From Pseudomonas simiae (GTDB taxonomy: Bacteria > Pseudomonadota > Gammaproteobacteria > Pseudomonadales > Pseudomonadaceae), in assembly GCF_900111895.1 (NCBI RefSeq), contig NZ_FOKB01000001.1:687177-751176 (forward strand): a stretch of DNA of 64,000 nucleotides, written 5' to 3'. The notes beneath the pieces were generated by a model. The model did no database searches. It was not told the origin of the DNA and saw only the letters and a program-made list of their open reading frames with translations. Below are positions 38,948 through 48,016 of this stretch, piece by piece. The number at the start of each line of letters is the position of its first letter. Within the stretch, counting starts at the first letter, position 1. The position numbers and the translations under genes are program-made.

Positions 38948-39253
38948 ATGAAAGTGATCTACACGGACAAGCCGGGCAAAGAGCGCGGCGTGTGCTACCG
39001 CCTGCTGAGCGAATTCTTCGGTGTCATCGGCTCCGCTACCGAGGTGGTGGTCGATGGCGATGCCCCGGATATCTTCGATGCCTACCAATCGGCCGGCATC
39101 AAGGTGTCAGACGGCAAGGAGCCAGAGAGCAAAGAAACCGACCCTCTGAAAATGAAGGTCCCCGAACTGAAAGAATGGCTGACCGAGAAGGGTATTGCCT
39201 TCGACCCGTCCGCCAAGAAAGAAGACCTGCAGACCCTGGTGCCAGCGGAATAA
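38948..39253 (+). CDS. Small head protein with C-terminal HeH/SAP-like domain
   Basis: The 101-residue protein ends in VPELKEWLTEKGIAFDPSAK, the pattern of a helix-extended-loop-helix domain seen in phage proteins next to the capsid gene. GAGGTGACTC precedes the ATG. It could decorate the head or act at the connector. Function inferred. Confidence 0.65.
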   Translation: MKVIYTDKPGKERGVCYRLLSEFFGVIGSATEVVVDGDAPDIFDAYQSAGIKVSDGKEPESKETDPLKMKVPELKEWLTEKGIAFDPSAKKEDLQTLVPAE

Positions 39254-39263
39254 GGACAAGCAC

Positions 39264-39641
39264 ATGACCGATTACATCACCGTCGCCGATGTTGACGCCC
39301 AGCTCGGTCCTGACTGGGCCGGCACCGGTGATCCGGTCCTTGCTGTGACCATGGCCAATGCCTGGCTCATGGCCAAGATTAAGCGGGCTGTTCCTGATCC
39401 GGTTCCGGCTGAGATCAAAACAGCCGGCGCCCAGGTTGCCAAAGAGGCGGCGGCGGGCAAGCTGTACACGGCCACGCAGAAGGAAGTGCAGAGCAAGACG
39501 GTCTCGGCCCAGTCCGGCACATCGGTGAGCAAAACCTACGTGGCGGGCTCAACCGATCAGTCGGCGGGGGTCAACTTCGCCCTGGCGCTGCTGGCTCCGT
39601 GGATCACGCGCTCCGGCGTGATGATGCTGAAGAGGATCTGA
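39264..39641 (+). CDS. Head-tail connector-type protein (125 aa)
   Basis: The product starts MTDYITVADVDAQLGPDWAG, a pattern typical of phage connector proteins of the gp6/HK97 kind, and is helical with a Lys/Ser-rich middle. It lies in the usual place between capsid and tail-completion genes. The start at 39264 follows TAAGGACAAGCAC. Confidence 0.7.
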   Translation: MTDYITVADVDAQLGPDWAGTGDPVLAVTMANAWLMAKIKRAVPDPVPAEIKTAGAQVAKEAAAGKLYTATQKEVQSKTVSAQSGTSVSKTYVAGSTDQSAGVNFALALLAPWITRSGVMMLKRI

Positions 39642-39643
39642 CC

Positions 39644-40036
39644 GTGGGCATGCGCGAAGAGATCCAGGCCGAACTGGCGGAAGCATTCGACGATCCCGAT
39701 GGCCTGGCCGACGCAGTCAAACCGGTGACAGGCGTGCGCAACGTTGCGGGTGAGTATGACCCCGACCTGGGTGGAGAAACGCCGGAGACCACCGTCACGT
39801 ACTCGGGCCGCGGCGTTCTTGGCAGTTACTTGTCCAAAGAAATCGACGGCTCCCTCATCCAGACCAGCGACAAGAAGCTGCTGGTGCTGCAAAACGAGCT
39901 GTTCGTGTTGGAGGCCGGCGTTCCGACGGCGGTACCGGCTGCCCCGGCCATTGGCGATATCGTCAACGGGCTGCGGGTGATGAACGTGTCTGCGGACCCT
40001 GCTGATGCAACGTGGACGGCGCAACTGAGGAAATGA
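39644..40036 (+). CDS. Head-closure-type phage protein (130 aa)
   Basis: The likely GTG start at 39644 has AGAGGA 7 bases upstream; an ATG two codons later is possible. The protein is acidic with beta strands (TTVTYSGRGVLGSYLSKEIDGS), consistent with a small head-closure ring protein. Family inferred from gene order. Confidence 0.65.
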   Translation: MGMREEIQAELAEAFDDPDGLADAVKPVTGVRNVAGEYDPDLGGETPETTVTYSGRGVLGSYLSKEIDGSLIQTSDKKLLVLQNELFVLEAGVPTAVPAAPAIGDIVNGLRVMNVSADPADATWTAQLRK

Positions 40037-40037
40037 C

Positions 40038-40682
40038 ATGGCGACCCAATCCGGCAGCTTCGCCCTGAGCCTGGCCGAGTTCGCCGCCCAGGCCAGTGAA
40101 GCAATCGACGCGAGCCTGCGTGAAATCATCATCGAGATTGGCAGTAGCCTCATCCGTATGTCGCCGGTGGGCAACCCAGAGATATGGGCCGCGAACGTCG
40201 CTCACCGCGAATCCAATGCCCGCGCTGCCGATGACTACGACTTCAACGTCGCCGTCCGCAACACGCTCATCAACCTGACCGAATCGAACTTCACGAATGC
40301 GGGAAGTCTCAAGCGCGGCGTCAAATACGCCAAGCCGCTGACAAAGACTGAGCGCGACCAGAATTTCAACGTGAATGGCCTGGTGGCCGGTCAGGACTAT
40401 GTCGGCGGCCGCTTCCGGGCGAACTGGAATTTCTCTATTGGCTCTGTCGACAACAGCTTCCGCATTCACCCGGACCCGACAGGGGCTGAGGCGACTGCGC
40501 GGCTTGTGGCGGGCGCCATTGAGTTCAAGGCCGGAGAAACGGCTTTCATCGTAAACAACTTGCCCTACGCGATTCCGCTGGAGTTCGGCCATTCAACCCA
40601 GGCTCCCGGCGGTATGGTGAGGGTAACCGTGGCTCGCTTTCAGCAGATCGTGCTGGAGGCTATCAGGAACAACAAGGTATGA
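40038..40682 (+). CDS. Neck / tail-completion protein (HK97 gp10-like)
   Basis: The 214-residue protein contains RMSPVGNPEIW near residue 40 and a C-terminal NNLPYAIPLEFGHSTQAPGG (about 175-194), the signature of HK97 gp10-type tail-completion proteins. It starts one base after the previous stop and overlaps the next gene by 4 bases. Confidence 0.8.
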   Translation: MATQSGSFALSLAEFAAQASEAIDASLREIIIEIGSSLIRMSPVGNPEIWAANVAHRESNARAADDYDFNVAVRNTLINLTESNFTNAGSLKRGVKYAKPLTKTERDQNFNVNGLVAGQDYVGGRFRANWNFSIGSVDNSFRIHPDPTGAEATARLVAGAIEFKAGETAFIVNNLPYAIPLEFGHSTQAPGGMVRVTVARFQQIVLEAIRNNKV

Positions 40683-41107
40683 GTCACGCACGAGCCCGTC
40701 AGGCCATCGAAACGAAGCTGGCTGCATGGGCGGCTGAGCGCCCGATACGAGTGGCCTACCCAAACCAGCCTTTTACACCAAGCGCTTCTGAAACGTATCT
40801 GCGAGCCTTCCAACTGCCGGCCAGCACAACCTGCCGCTATCTCAGCGGGGAGGCTTACGAATACGCCGGTGTTTATCAGGTCAGCATCGTCTGTCCCTCT
40901 GCGCAGGCCATGGTCACCGCCGAAGCGCTTATTGACGAACTGACCCGGCTGTTTCGCGTCGACACGCCACTGGCCCGCAATGGTTTCGAGGGCTTGATCA
41001 CTGAGCCAGTAGATCAAGGTCCAACTATTACCGAGTCGGCGACCTACACGGTCCCGGCCAGCTTCACCTATCTGGGTGTCGCAGACCAACCGCCCGCTGG
41101 GGCATAA
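40679..41107 (+). CDS. Tail terminator protein, DUF4128 / lambda U-like
   Basis: The 142-residue protein starts MSHARARQAIETKLAAWAAE and has RVAYPNQPFTPS followed by a beta-sandwich-like core, the style of DUF4128 tail terminators. These cap the tail tube and set its end. Its position directly before the major tail protein supports the call. Confidence 0.8.
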   Translation: MSHARARQAIETKLAAWAAERPIRVAYPNQPFTPSASETYLRAFQLPASTTCRYLSGEAYEYAGVYQVSIVCPSAQAMVTAEALIDELTRLFRVDTPLARNGFEGLITEPVDQGPTITESATYTVPASFTYLGVADQPPAGA

Positions 41108-41146
41108 CCTACCGCCGTCAGGCGGGCACTCAAGAGGAAATACACC

Positions 41147-41806
41147 ATGGCCGCACGCTTCCCGCTGCCGAACGGCGCTGTGCTGGAGATCGCCAGCGTT
41201 TTGGGATCTGCTGTCCCATTCACCGCCTTGACCAATGCCAAACCTCCAGTCGCTGCATCTGTTGGACACAGCATTGAAATGGGCGACATCTTGCTGGTCA
41301 ACTCTGGCTGGGCGCTCATCAATGACCGCGCTGTAAAAGCATCCGGGATTACTGCCGATGCCTTTTCCTTGGCTGGCCTCAATACCACCAACACCGACAA
41401 GTACACCCTCGGCGCAGGTGCCGGCTCAGTGATTCCTGTATCCGGCTGGACGCAGATCTCGAAGGTCACGTCCTTCACATCTTCCGGCGGCGAGCAGCAG
41501 TATCAAACTGTCGGCTACCTGGAGGATGATGACGACAAGCAGTTCCCCACCAACCGCAACCCGACCACGATCACTATCGTGGTGGAGGATCAACCCACGG
41601 CGCAGTACGTCGAAACCGTCGAAGGCTACGACGACACCAAGGAGTTGGCGGTGGTCCGCATGAAGCTGCGTAACGGCGATCAGATCCTCTATCCGGGCTA
41701 TGTGAGCATCACACCCGACCCGACCATGGAGCGCAACAACGTCATGACGCGCACCATCAGTATCGGGCTTTCGGCTCGTTCGCTTCGCTACCTGGCTGGC
41801 GCATAA
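41147..41806 (+). CDS. Major tail protein
   Basis: The 219-residue protein is beta-rich, with WTQISKVTSFTSSGGEQQY (about 103-121) and RNPTTITIVVEDQ, patterns of phage tube proteins of the lambda V kind. It precedes the tail chaperone pair and tape measure, the invariable place of the tube gene in siphoviruses. GAGGAAATACACC precedes the ATG. Confidence 0.85.
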   Translation: MAARFPLPNGAVLEIASVLGSAVPFTALTNAKPPVAASVGHSIEMGDILLVNSGWALINDRAVKASGITADAFSLAGLNTTNTDKYTLGAGAGSVIPVSGWTQISKVTSFTSSGGEQQYQTVGYLEDDDDKQFPTNRNPTTITIVVEDQPTAQYVETVEGYDDTKELAVVRMKLRNGDQILYPGYVSITPDPTMERNNVMTRTISIGLSARSLRYLAGA

Positions 41807-41815
41807 GGACTTCTC

Positions 41816-42196
41816 ATGGCAAAGATCAGGATCGCCCAGAACCCAACATTCAAGGCATTCGTGTTGATCCCGGTAGTTGGGGAGGAGCCCGAGAAAATCG
41901 AGTTCACCTTCAAATATCGGGATCGCCCGGGACTTGCAGCCCTGTTCGATGATTGGAGCGCAAAGGGAAAGGAGATGCGCGCCAGTTTCGGTGAAGGCAC
42001 CACTCTGTCTGATGTCGTTTCGGCCGAGACCGAGCTTCAGGTGCAGCAGATCAAGGATCTCGTTGTTGGCTGGGGCTTTGATGACAAGTTCGACGACAAG
42101 AGCATCCAGGCTCTTGTTAAGTCGTGCTATGGCACCGCCGAAGCGGTCGTGAGCGCCTATCAGAGCGCTTTTAGCCAGGCCCGCCTGGGAAACTGA
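41816..42196 (+). CDS. Tail assembly chaperone, lambda G-like
   Basis: The 126-residue protein would bind the tape measure during tail assembly. It ends in codons CTG GGA AAC TGA, and the last bases are the slippery heptamer G GGA AAC. A -1 slip there skips the stop and joins it to the next frame, giving a G-GT type fusion ending at 42519. Lambda uses G GGA AAG for the same purpose. Confidence 0.88.
   Translation: MAKIRIAQNPTFKAFVLIPVVGEEPEKIEFTFKYRDRPGLAALFDDWSAKGKEMRASFGEGTTLSDVVSAETELQVQQIKDLVVGWGFDDKFDDKSIQALVKSCYGTAEAVVSAYQSAFSQARLGN
42187..42193 (+). other. Programmed -1 frameshift site (slippery heptamer)
   Basis: GGGAAAC lies in the right phase (G GGA AAC) one codon before the stop of the G-like gene. 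After a -1 slip reading continues CTG ATA TCG and so on, with no stop, into the DUF1799-like frame whose first ATG is at 42214. Confidence 0.85.
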
Positions 42197-42213
42197 TATC
42201 GGCAGCCAAAGCC

Positions 42214-42519
42214 ATGTACGAAAGTGGCCCATCTGCTGAGCAGTTGGGTGTTCTCGGGCTGACGGCTGCCGACCTTGATGATGAAGATGTCGAGGTCTGG
42301 CCCTGCAACTGGCCGGCCTTCCTGCTTTTCAACCGCATGTCCACCCAGTGGCGAGCAGGCTCGGGCGGCGCTATCGGCCTCGACTACAGCAGCATCCGCG
42401 ACGTGGCCGGCTTCCTCGGCATCAAGAAAAATAAAATCGCTGAAATCTTCCCTGACCTTCAGGTGCTGGAAGGCGAAGCCCTGCGCGTTATGGCGGAGGA
42501 AAGGGAAAACAGCCCGTGA
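42214..42519 (+). CDS. Tail chaperone T-like part, DUF1799
   Basis: The 101-residue frame starts MYESGPSAEQLGVLG and contains VWPCNWPAFLLFNRMSTQWR, typical of DUF1799 proteins. It is probably made as the C-terminal part of a fusion (41816-42519, about 235 residues) by the -1 slip at 42187-42193, since the frame is open upstream to the slip site and the ATG has no ribosome site. The fusion recruits the tape measure and tail tube subunits in lambda. Confidence 0.85.
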   Translation: MYESGPSAEQLGVLGLTAADLDDEDVEVWPCNWPAFLLFNRMSTQWRAGSGGAIGLDYSSIRDVAGFLGIKKNKIAEIFPDLQVLEGEALRVMAEERENSP

Positions 42520-42546
42520 CCATGGGCACTTATTCAAGGTGAGTCG

Positions 42547-45500
42547 ATGAACATTGCAGAACTCGGCGTCAAGATCGACTCGGCCGATGCAATCCAGGCG
42601 AAAACAAGCCTGGATGAGATGGCGAAGGCCGGCGGCCGGGCCGAGCAGTCCGCCGTTTCGCTAATGAACGAAATGCAGGCCCTGGAAAAGTCGCTGTCCA
42701 CTAGCGCAAAAACCACCCAGGACCTGGCAAAGCAGCGTGACGCCCTCGCCAAGCTGACCAAGACCGGCGCCTATGGCGAGGCAGAGGCGGCGAAGATCTC
42801 CGCTCAGTTGGACAAGCAGCAGATCGCCCTGGCCAAGTCGGCCATGGACGAGCAAAAGGCCCTGAATAGCCTGTTGGGTGCCATCGACCCGGCCCGCGCT
42901 GCGCTGGCGAAGCTGGATACTCAGGTCGAGCAACTGGGCAAGCATCTCGACGAAGGTCGAATCAGCCAGGACCAGTACAACAGCGCCCTGGCGAAGATCG
43001 ACAAGGATTATGGAAAGCTCGAAAAGACCACCACCGGTTTCGACAAACTGCGACTCGGCACCCGCCAGGCGCAGGAAAACGTTGTACAGCTGGGTAACGC
43101 GCTGTCGTCGGGTGACTGGGGGAGTGGTGTTCGTGCCGTGGCTCAGTTGGGCGCCGGCGCTGGTGTAGGTGCGGCGGGGTTGCTCGCCATCCTGGCGCCT
43201 CTAGCGCTTGCCACAGCAGCCGTGGGCGGCCTGGCATATGCGTACCACAAAGGCAGCGAAGAGCAGGACAGCTACAACAAGTCGCTCATCCTTACCGGCA
43301 ACTATGCAGGGGTTAGCGCTGGGCAGTTGGGCGACATGGCGCGCCAAGTCAGCGCGACCGTGGGCACCACAGGCCAGGCCGCTGCGGTACTGGCGATGCT
43401 GGCGGATAACGGCAAGATCGCCGGCGAGAGTTTTGCGGGCATCACCCAGGCCGCCGTTTCGATGCAGGAGGCGACCGGTAAAGCCGTCAGCGAGACAGTC
43501 TCGGAATTCGTCAAGCTGGCCGACGACCCCGTAAAGGCATCCGCAGCGCTGAACGAGCAGTACCACTACCTGACTGCGTCTGTTTACTCGCAGATCGCAG
43601 CCTTGGAAGAGCAGCGCGACCACGCCGGTGCGGTGAAACTGGCCACCGAGTCCTATGCAGACGCGATCAACGAGCGGACGCCGAGGATTCTGGAAAACCT
43701 GAGTTTCTGGGAGAAAGGTTACAACGCAGTCGCGCGGGCTGCCGATAGCCTTAGCAATATCGGGCGCCCGGATATCGGCGCCGACATTGAGCAAGCCCGC
43801 CGAGACCTGGCTAGCGCGCAATCCGGCGACGTTGGCTTGTTCCAAAACAAGCAGGAGATGATCGATCTCTATCAAAACCGCTTGAATATGCTTGAGGACC
43901 AGAAGGCGGCTCAGGCCGAAATCGCCAAGCTGGAAGGCGACCAGGCGAAGGCTCAGCAGTCTGCAATCACTTCGATGCAGAAGGTTGATGCTCTCACCAA
44001 GTCTTCATGGACGAATGAGCAGAAGCGGGCCGACGCACTCAAGGACTACAAAAAACAACTCGACGATATCCGCAAGGTAGCGCCGAACGACCCTCGCCTG
44101 GCCCAGGCAACGGTCGATGAAAACATCGCGAACATCAACGAAAAATTCAAGGATCCCAAAGCCGCCGGTACGCAGGTCGATCTGGCCAGCTTCAACAGCG
44201 CCAAGAACGACCTGGCGGCGATCACTGACACCTACAAAAACTACCAGAAGGAACTGGAGGCGGCACAGAAGGCTGGCCTGCTGTCTGAGGAAGACTATCT
44301 GCTGCGGCGCCAGGCTCTGATCGGCAATCAGCTCGACCAAACAACGGCAGCATACGAGGCTGAGATTGCTGCACTGGAAGCGGCCAAGGGCAAGAAGTCC
44401 ACGTCGGCTGCGCAAAGCATCCAGCTGGACCAGAAGATCGCCGACGCGCGCGCAGGAATGGTTAAAGCGCAGAAGGATGCCGACAGCCAGCTTGAAGTGC
44501 TCGCCACCAACGAAACCGGGCGCCTGGCAAAGCAGGAGCGGGCGATCAGCACGTACGTGCAGGCGCTGGGGCAGCAACAGCGGGCTTTGGAACTGGCAGG
44601 CCAGCGCGCAGTGCTCGGCGTGGGGCAGGGCGATCGACAGAACGCGCTCAGCGGCGAACTGAACAGCCAGCAGGATCGGTTTGCTCAGCAGTCGCTGGAG
44701 CTTGCCAACCAGAAATCCGACCCGTCGCGGAACATGTCGGAGGAAGAGTTTAAGCGCAAATCGCAGGCGCTCGCAGACGCGAACAAGGCCGCGACGGACC
44801 AGATCCGGCAGAACTATGCGGATGTGGAGAATGCCCAGGGCGACTGGACGAAGGGCGCGACTGCGGCGTGGGACAACTACCTTGATTCGGCGCGCAACAT
44901 TGCCGGCCAGACAAAAAGCCTGTTCGGTAACGCCTTCAGCTCCATGGAAGACTCGGTCGTCAACTTCGCAATGACTGGGAAGCTTTCCTTTGCGGACTTC
45001 ACCAAGTCGATTTTGGCGGATATGGCGCGTATCGCGACCCGTCAGGCGAGCTCGGCATTGCTGGGCAGCTTAGTGGGGGCAGCGGCGAGCTACTTGGGCG
45101 GCAGCGCCGCGGGTGGAGGCAACGGCATGGCCGCCGGGTCTGCTGGTGCCGCGTCGTCAAACCTCGGGGCATCATCTGCCGGATACTCCAGCACCTACTT
45201 TCCGCAAGCCAAGGGCGGCGCATGGTCGGGCGGTGTGCAGATGTTCGCCGACGGCGGCGCGTTCACCAACTCCATCGTCAGCAAGCCCACGGCGTTCGGC
45301 ATGGCCAACGGCAAGACCGGCGTCATGGGCGAAGCTGGGGAAGAGGCGATCATGCCGCTGACCCGGACATCCAGCGGCAAGCTTGGCGTTATGGCAATGG
45401 GCGGCAGCGGCGCCGGTGCAACTCAGATCAATGTAGAGGTGCACATCGACGGTGAAGGCAACGCATCGTCTACCTCTGACGCTCCCGGCTATGACCTGTT

Positions 45501-45603
45501 CGGCAAGGAGCTTGCGACGTTTGTAGAGCAGAAATATCAGGAACTGCGGAGCAGGGACATGCGCCAGGGCGGCGTCATCAACAACGCAATCAAGGGGCGA
45601 TGA
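42547..45603 (+). CDS. Tail tape measure protein (lambda H-like)
   Basis: The 1018-residue protein has an N-terminal coiled-coil region, a hydrophobic segment (about 195-225; GAGVGAAGLLAILAPLALATAAVGGLAYAY spans two stretches), a phage-tail length domain with AGVSAGQLGDMARQV, long coiled coils from 400 to 800 and a C-terminal Gly/Ala-rich domain (ADFTKSILADMARIATRQ). By the lambda ratio of about 1.5 angstrom per residue it implies a tail near 150 nm. It begins 27 bases after the chaperone. Confidence 0.92.
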   Translation: MNIAELGVKIDSADAIQAKTSLDEMAKAGGRAEQSAVSLMNEMQALEKSLSTSAKTTQDLAKQRDALAKLTKTGAYGEAEAAKISAQLDKQQIALAKSAMDEQKALNSLLGAIDPARAALAKLDTQVEQLGKHLDEGRISQDQYNSALAKIDKDYGKLEKTTTGFDKLRLGTRQAQENVVQLGNALSSGDWGSGVRAVAQLGAGAGVGAAGLLAILAPLALATAAVGGLAYAYHKGSEEQDSYNKSLILTGNYAGVSAGQLGDMARQVSATVGTTGQAAAVLAMLADNGKIAGESFAGITQAAVSMQEATGKAVSETVSEFVKLADDPVKASAALNEQYHYLTASVYSQIAALEEQRDHAGAVKLATESYADAINERTPRILENLSFWEKGYNAVARAADSLSNIGRPDIGADIEQARRDLASAQSGDVGLFQNKQEMIDLYQNRLNMLEDQKAAQAEIAKLEGDQAKAQQSAITSMQKVDALTKSSWTNEQKRADALKDYKKQLDDIRKVAPNDPRLAQATVDENIANINEKFKDPKAAGTQVDLASFNSAKNDLAAITDTYKNYQKELEAAQKAGLLSEEDYLLRRQALIGNQLDQTTAAYEAEIAALEAAKGKKSTSAAQSIQLDQKIADARAGMVKAQKDADSQLEVLATNETGRLAKQERAISTYVQALGQQQRALELAGQRAVLGVGQGDRQNALSGELNSQQDRFAQQSLELANQKSDPSRNMSEEEFKRKSQALADANKAATDQIRQNYADVENAQGDWTKGATAAWDNYLDSARNIAGQTKSLFGNAFSSMEDSVVNFAMTGKLSFADFTKSILADMARIATRQASSALLGSLVGAAASYLGGSAAGGGNGMAAGSAGAASSNLGASSAGYSSTYFPQAKGGAWSGGVQMFADGGAFTNSIVSKPTAFGMANGKTGVMGEAGEEAIMPLTRTSSGKLGVMAMGGSGAGATQINVEVHIDGEGNASSTSDAPGYDLFGKELATFVEQKYQELRSRDMRQGGVINNAIKGR

Positions 45604-45941
45604 TGGCTATCGAACGATTCACCTGGGCGACGGAGAAAGGCGCGGAGGGCGATATTGCCCAGCGCGTCCGCTCCAAGAAGTTCGGAGATGGCTACGAGCA
45701 GTCGGTCGAGGATGGCCTCAACAACCGATCGCAATCCTGGCCGGTGACCTTCACCGGTTTGAAGGGGCGCATCAAGGAGATCATGGCGTTCCTCGACCGG
45801 CACAAAGGGGCGAAGGGGTTCCTCTGGGAGCCGCCCATGGGTGAGCTTGGCCTCTACAAGTGCAACGGCTACAAACCAGTGCACCGCGGCGGCCAGGTAT
45901 ACGCCATCACTGCGACTTTCCAGCAAACCTTCCATCCCTGA
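45603..45941 (+). CDS. Tail tip protein, lambda M-like
   Basis: The 112-residue protein (MAIERFTWATEKGAEGDIAQ; FGDGYEQSVEDGLNNRSQSW) matches the lambda M family of minor tail proteins. It starts at the tape measure stop (ATGATGG; an ATG one codon earlier is also possible). It takes part in tail-tip assembly with L, K and I. Confidence 0.88.
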   Translation: MAIERFTWATEKGAEGDIAQRVRSKKFGDGYEQSVEDGLNNRSQSWPVTFTGLKGRIKEIMAFLDRHKGAKGFLWEPPMGELGLYKCNGYKPVHRGGQVYAITATFQQTFHP

Positions 45942-45952
45942 GATAACCGCAC

Positions 45953-46705
45953 ATGGCATTGATCACGGACATCCAGAAACTGGAGCCCGGCGGCGAGATT
46001 CGCCTGTTCGAAATTGACGGGACTGAATACGGCGCCGATTACCTGCGCTTCCACGGTCACGCCATCCCGCATACGCCGGAGGAATTGCTGGCCTACGAGG
46101 GCTCCGAAGAGGACCTGCCCGCCAAGTCCATTATTTGGCAGGGCCAAGAGTACGCGGCCTGGCCAGTGCAGATTGAGGGTATTTCCTCCAGTAGCGATGG
46201 CACCGCGTCTCGACCGACATTCGCCGCTGGCAACGTCAACGGGCGTGTCACTGCGCTTTGCTTGGCCTTCGAGGACATGCTCAAGTTCAAGCTGACGGTC
46301 CGTGAGACGCTGGCCCAGTACCTGGATGCGGCGAACTTTCCGGAAGGCAACCCAACTGCCGATCCTGCCCAGGAAGCTTTGGAAATCTGGTACATCGACC
46401 AGAAAACCAGCGAGGACGGCGAGGCAGTGGTCTGGGAGCTTTCTTCGCCGGGTGAGATCGATAACCACGGGATTCCTGGCCGGCAGATGACCACGTTCTG
46501 CCACTGGGCTATGACCAATGGCTACCGGGGGCCGGATTGCGGCTACACCGGGGCAGCAATGTTCGATGACGAGGACAACCCCACGGATGACCCGACTCTG
46601 GATCAGTGCAAAGGGTGCCTGTCGTCCTGCAAGCTGCGCTTCGGCGAGAACAACGAACTGTCCTTCGGCGGATTCCCCGCCGTTTCCCTGATTGCTCGGA
46701 GCTGA
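45953..46705 (+). CDS. Minor tail protein, lambda L-like
   Basis: The 250-residue protein has the family N-terminus (LITDIQKLEPGGEIRLFEID) and four C-terminal cysteines in TFCHWA, GPDCGY, QCKGC and SSCKLRFG (about 181-228). In lambda the L protein binds an iron-sulfur cluster through such cysteines. It would sit in the tail tip at the tube end. Confidence 0.9.
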   Translation: MALITDIQKLEPGGEIRLFEIDGTEYGADYLRFHGHAIPHTPEELLAYEGSEEDLPAKSIIWQGQEYAAWPVQIEGISSSSDGTASRPTFAAGNVNGRVTALCLAFEDMLKFKLTVRETLAQYLDAANFPEGNPTADPAQEALEIWYIDQKTSEDGEAVVWELSSPGEIDNHGIPGRQMTTFCHWAMTNGYRGPDCGYTGAAMFDDEDNPTDDPTLDQCKGCLSSCKLRFGENNELSFGGFPAVSLIARS

Positions 46706-46707
46706 TC

Positions 46708-47469
46708 ATGCGTAAGCACATCATCGCGGCCATCCAGGCGCACGCGAAGGCGGAATATCCGCGCGAATGCTGCGGCCTGCTGCTGGCGGTCGGCCGGGCG
46801 CAGAAGTACTTCCCGTGTCGGAACATCGCCACCGAGCCGAACGAAGAGTTCCGGCTCGACCCCGAGGACTTCGCCGTGGCGGAGGACTTGGGCGAAGTGA
46901 TCGGCATCGTTCATTCGCACCCGGACGCCACAAGCAGGCCGTCACCCCATGACTTTGCCATGTGCGAGGCCACGGCCTTGCCCTGGCATATCCTTAGCTG
47001 GCCCGAAGGCGACATGCGCACGATCACGCCAACAGGCAGCACGCCGCTGCTCAAGCGCCCGTTCGTGCATGGCGCCTGGGACTGCTGGCAGGTCTGCGCC
47101 GACTGGTACCAGCGTGAATGGGGGATTGAGTTTGAGGCCTTCCAGCGCGTCGATGGATGGTGGGAGAGGGCGGAGAACACCAGCCTGTACGAGGCGAACT
47201 ACGAGGCAGCGGGCTTCGTGCGTGTCGACCGGCCGCAGCGCGGCGACATGATCGTCATGCACGTCGGGCGGACGGTTCACCCGAACCATGCCGGGATCTA
47301 CCTGGGCACCGATCCGTCGCTGCCTGCTGAAGAGTCGGGCACCTTCGGCCCCGGACCGTTCCTACTGCACCACCTGTACGGCAGACCGTCCGAGATCATA
47401 ATTTTCGGCGGCCCTTGGCACGACCGAACGCGCCTGATCCTCAGGCATAAAGATGCAAAACAACCATGA
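46708..47469 (+). CDS. Tail tip peptidase, lambda K-like (JAMM plus NlpC/P60)
   Basis: The 253-residue protein has an N-terminal JAMM/MPN domain with Glu20 (PRECCGLLL) and HSHPDATSRPSPHD near residue 70, and a C-terminal NlpC/P60 domain with the catalytic Cys in GAWDCWQVC (near 125) and His in HPNHAGIYLG. The second domain cleaves peptidoglycan stems and probably helps DNA entry. The first may process a tail protein. The start at 46708 is two bases after the L-like stop. Confidence 0.92.
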   Translation: MRKHIIAAIQAHAKAEYPRECCGLLLAVGRAQKYFPCRNIATEPNEEFRLDPEDFAVAEDLGEVIGIVHSHPDATSRPSPHDFAMCEATALPWHILSWPEGDMRTITPTGSTPLLKRPFVHGAWDCWQVCADWYQREWGIEFEAFQRVDGWWERAENTSLYEANYEAAGFVRVDRPQRGDMIVMHVGRTVHPNHAGIYLGTDPSLPAEESGTFGPGPFLLHHLYGRPSEIIIFGGPWHDRTRLILRHKDAKQP

Positions 47470-47494
47470 CGCGGCTGCGCCGCAGGAGCAGTTT

Positions 47495-47695
47495 ATGAAA
47501 CAGCATGTTGAAATACACGCCGATAACGCTCGTATTGCCGAAGCGGCTGTTTTTGATGCGAAACGATTCGTCAGTGTCGAGATCGGACTGCCTGAGGGGT
47601 CTACGGATAGTTCGGAGCGGGTTGCCGACCTGTTGCAGCGCCGGCTTTCTCGGTTGGAGCGCAGGCTAGGATTTGATCCTATTTGTGACCATTAA
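47495..47695 (+). CDS. Small hypothetical protein (66 aa)
   Basis: The start at 47495 follows AGGAGCAGTTT. The product is charged and helical, ending RRLSRLERRLGFDPICDH. It lies between the K-like gene and a short block of counter-oriented genes and overlaps the end of the first by 17 bases. No family recognised. Confidence 0.6.
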   Translation: MKQHVEIHADNARIAEAAVFDAKRFVSVEIGLPEGSTDSSERVADLLQRRLSRLERRLGFDPICDH

Positions 47696-47903
47696 AAAAT
47701 TTGGTTATCGCTTTAACATCTGGAGCAACGCCCGGCGCAGATGGATACACCTTGGCTACCTCTAACGCAAACTCATGAGCAGCCTCAACGGCTGCTGTTC
47801 CTTGACCGGCTTTTAGTTGGCTGGCCAACCCCGAAACTATGCAGCTAAGGGTGATGATTGACGAGCCGGCGTAGTTCAACGCGTCTTGCAGATCTTTACT
47901 CAT
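47679..47903 (-). CDS. Small counter-oriented helical protein (74 aa)
   Basis: AAGGAGAGTGAA precedes the ATG at 47903. The protein is helical with SSIITLSCIVSGLASQL near residue 14, not clearly a membrane span. It overlaps the stop of a 38-codon frame upstream (ATGA), forming a leftward block of three small genes (48231 to 47679) in the middle of the tail operon. Probably a moron. Confidence 0.65.
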   Translation of the reverse strand: MSKDLQDALNYAGSSIITLSCIVSGLASQLKAGQGTAAVEAAHEFALEVAKVYPSAPGVAPDVKAITKFFNGHK

Positions 47904-48016
47904 TTCACTCTCCTTGCGATGTGCGCGCCGACATTGGCGCAACCCGAGTCCTTGGGCTTGCAGGCGTAGGACTGGGTGATTTTCAGCTCGTCTTTGTCCT
48001 GACAATCAACTGCCAT
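47900..48016 (-). CDS. Cysteine-containing micro-protein (38 aa)
   Basis: A leftward frame from ATG 48016 gives 38 residues (MAVDCQDKDELKITQSYACK, then a Cys-Gly-rich basic end) and stops at 47900, overlapping the next ATG by 4 bases. It also overlaps the end of the 82-residue gene upstream in another frame. The ATGA junction and three cysteines argue that it is real; its own ribosome site is weak. Confidence 0.45.
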   Translation of the reverse strand: MAVDCQDKDELKITQSYACKPKDSGCANVGAHIARRVK

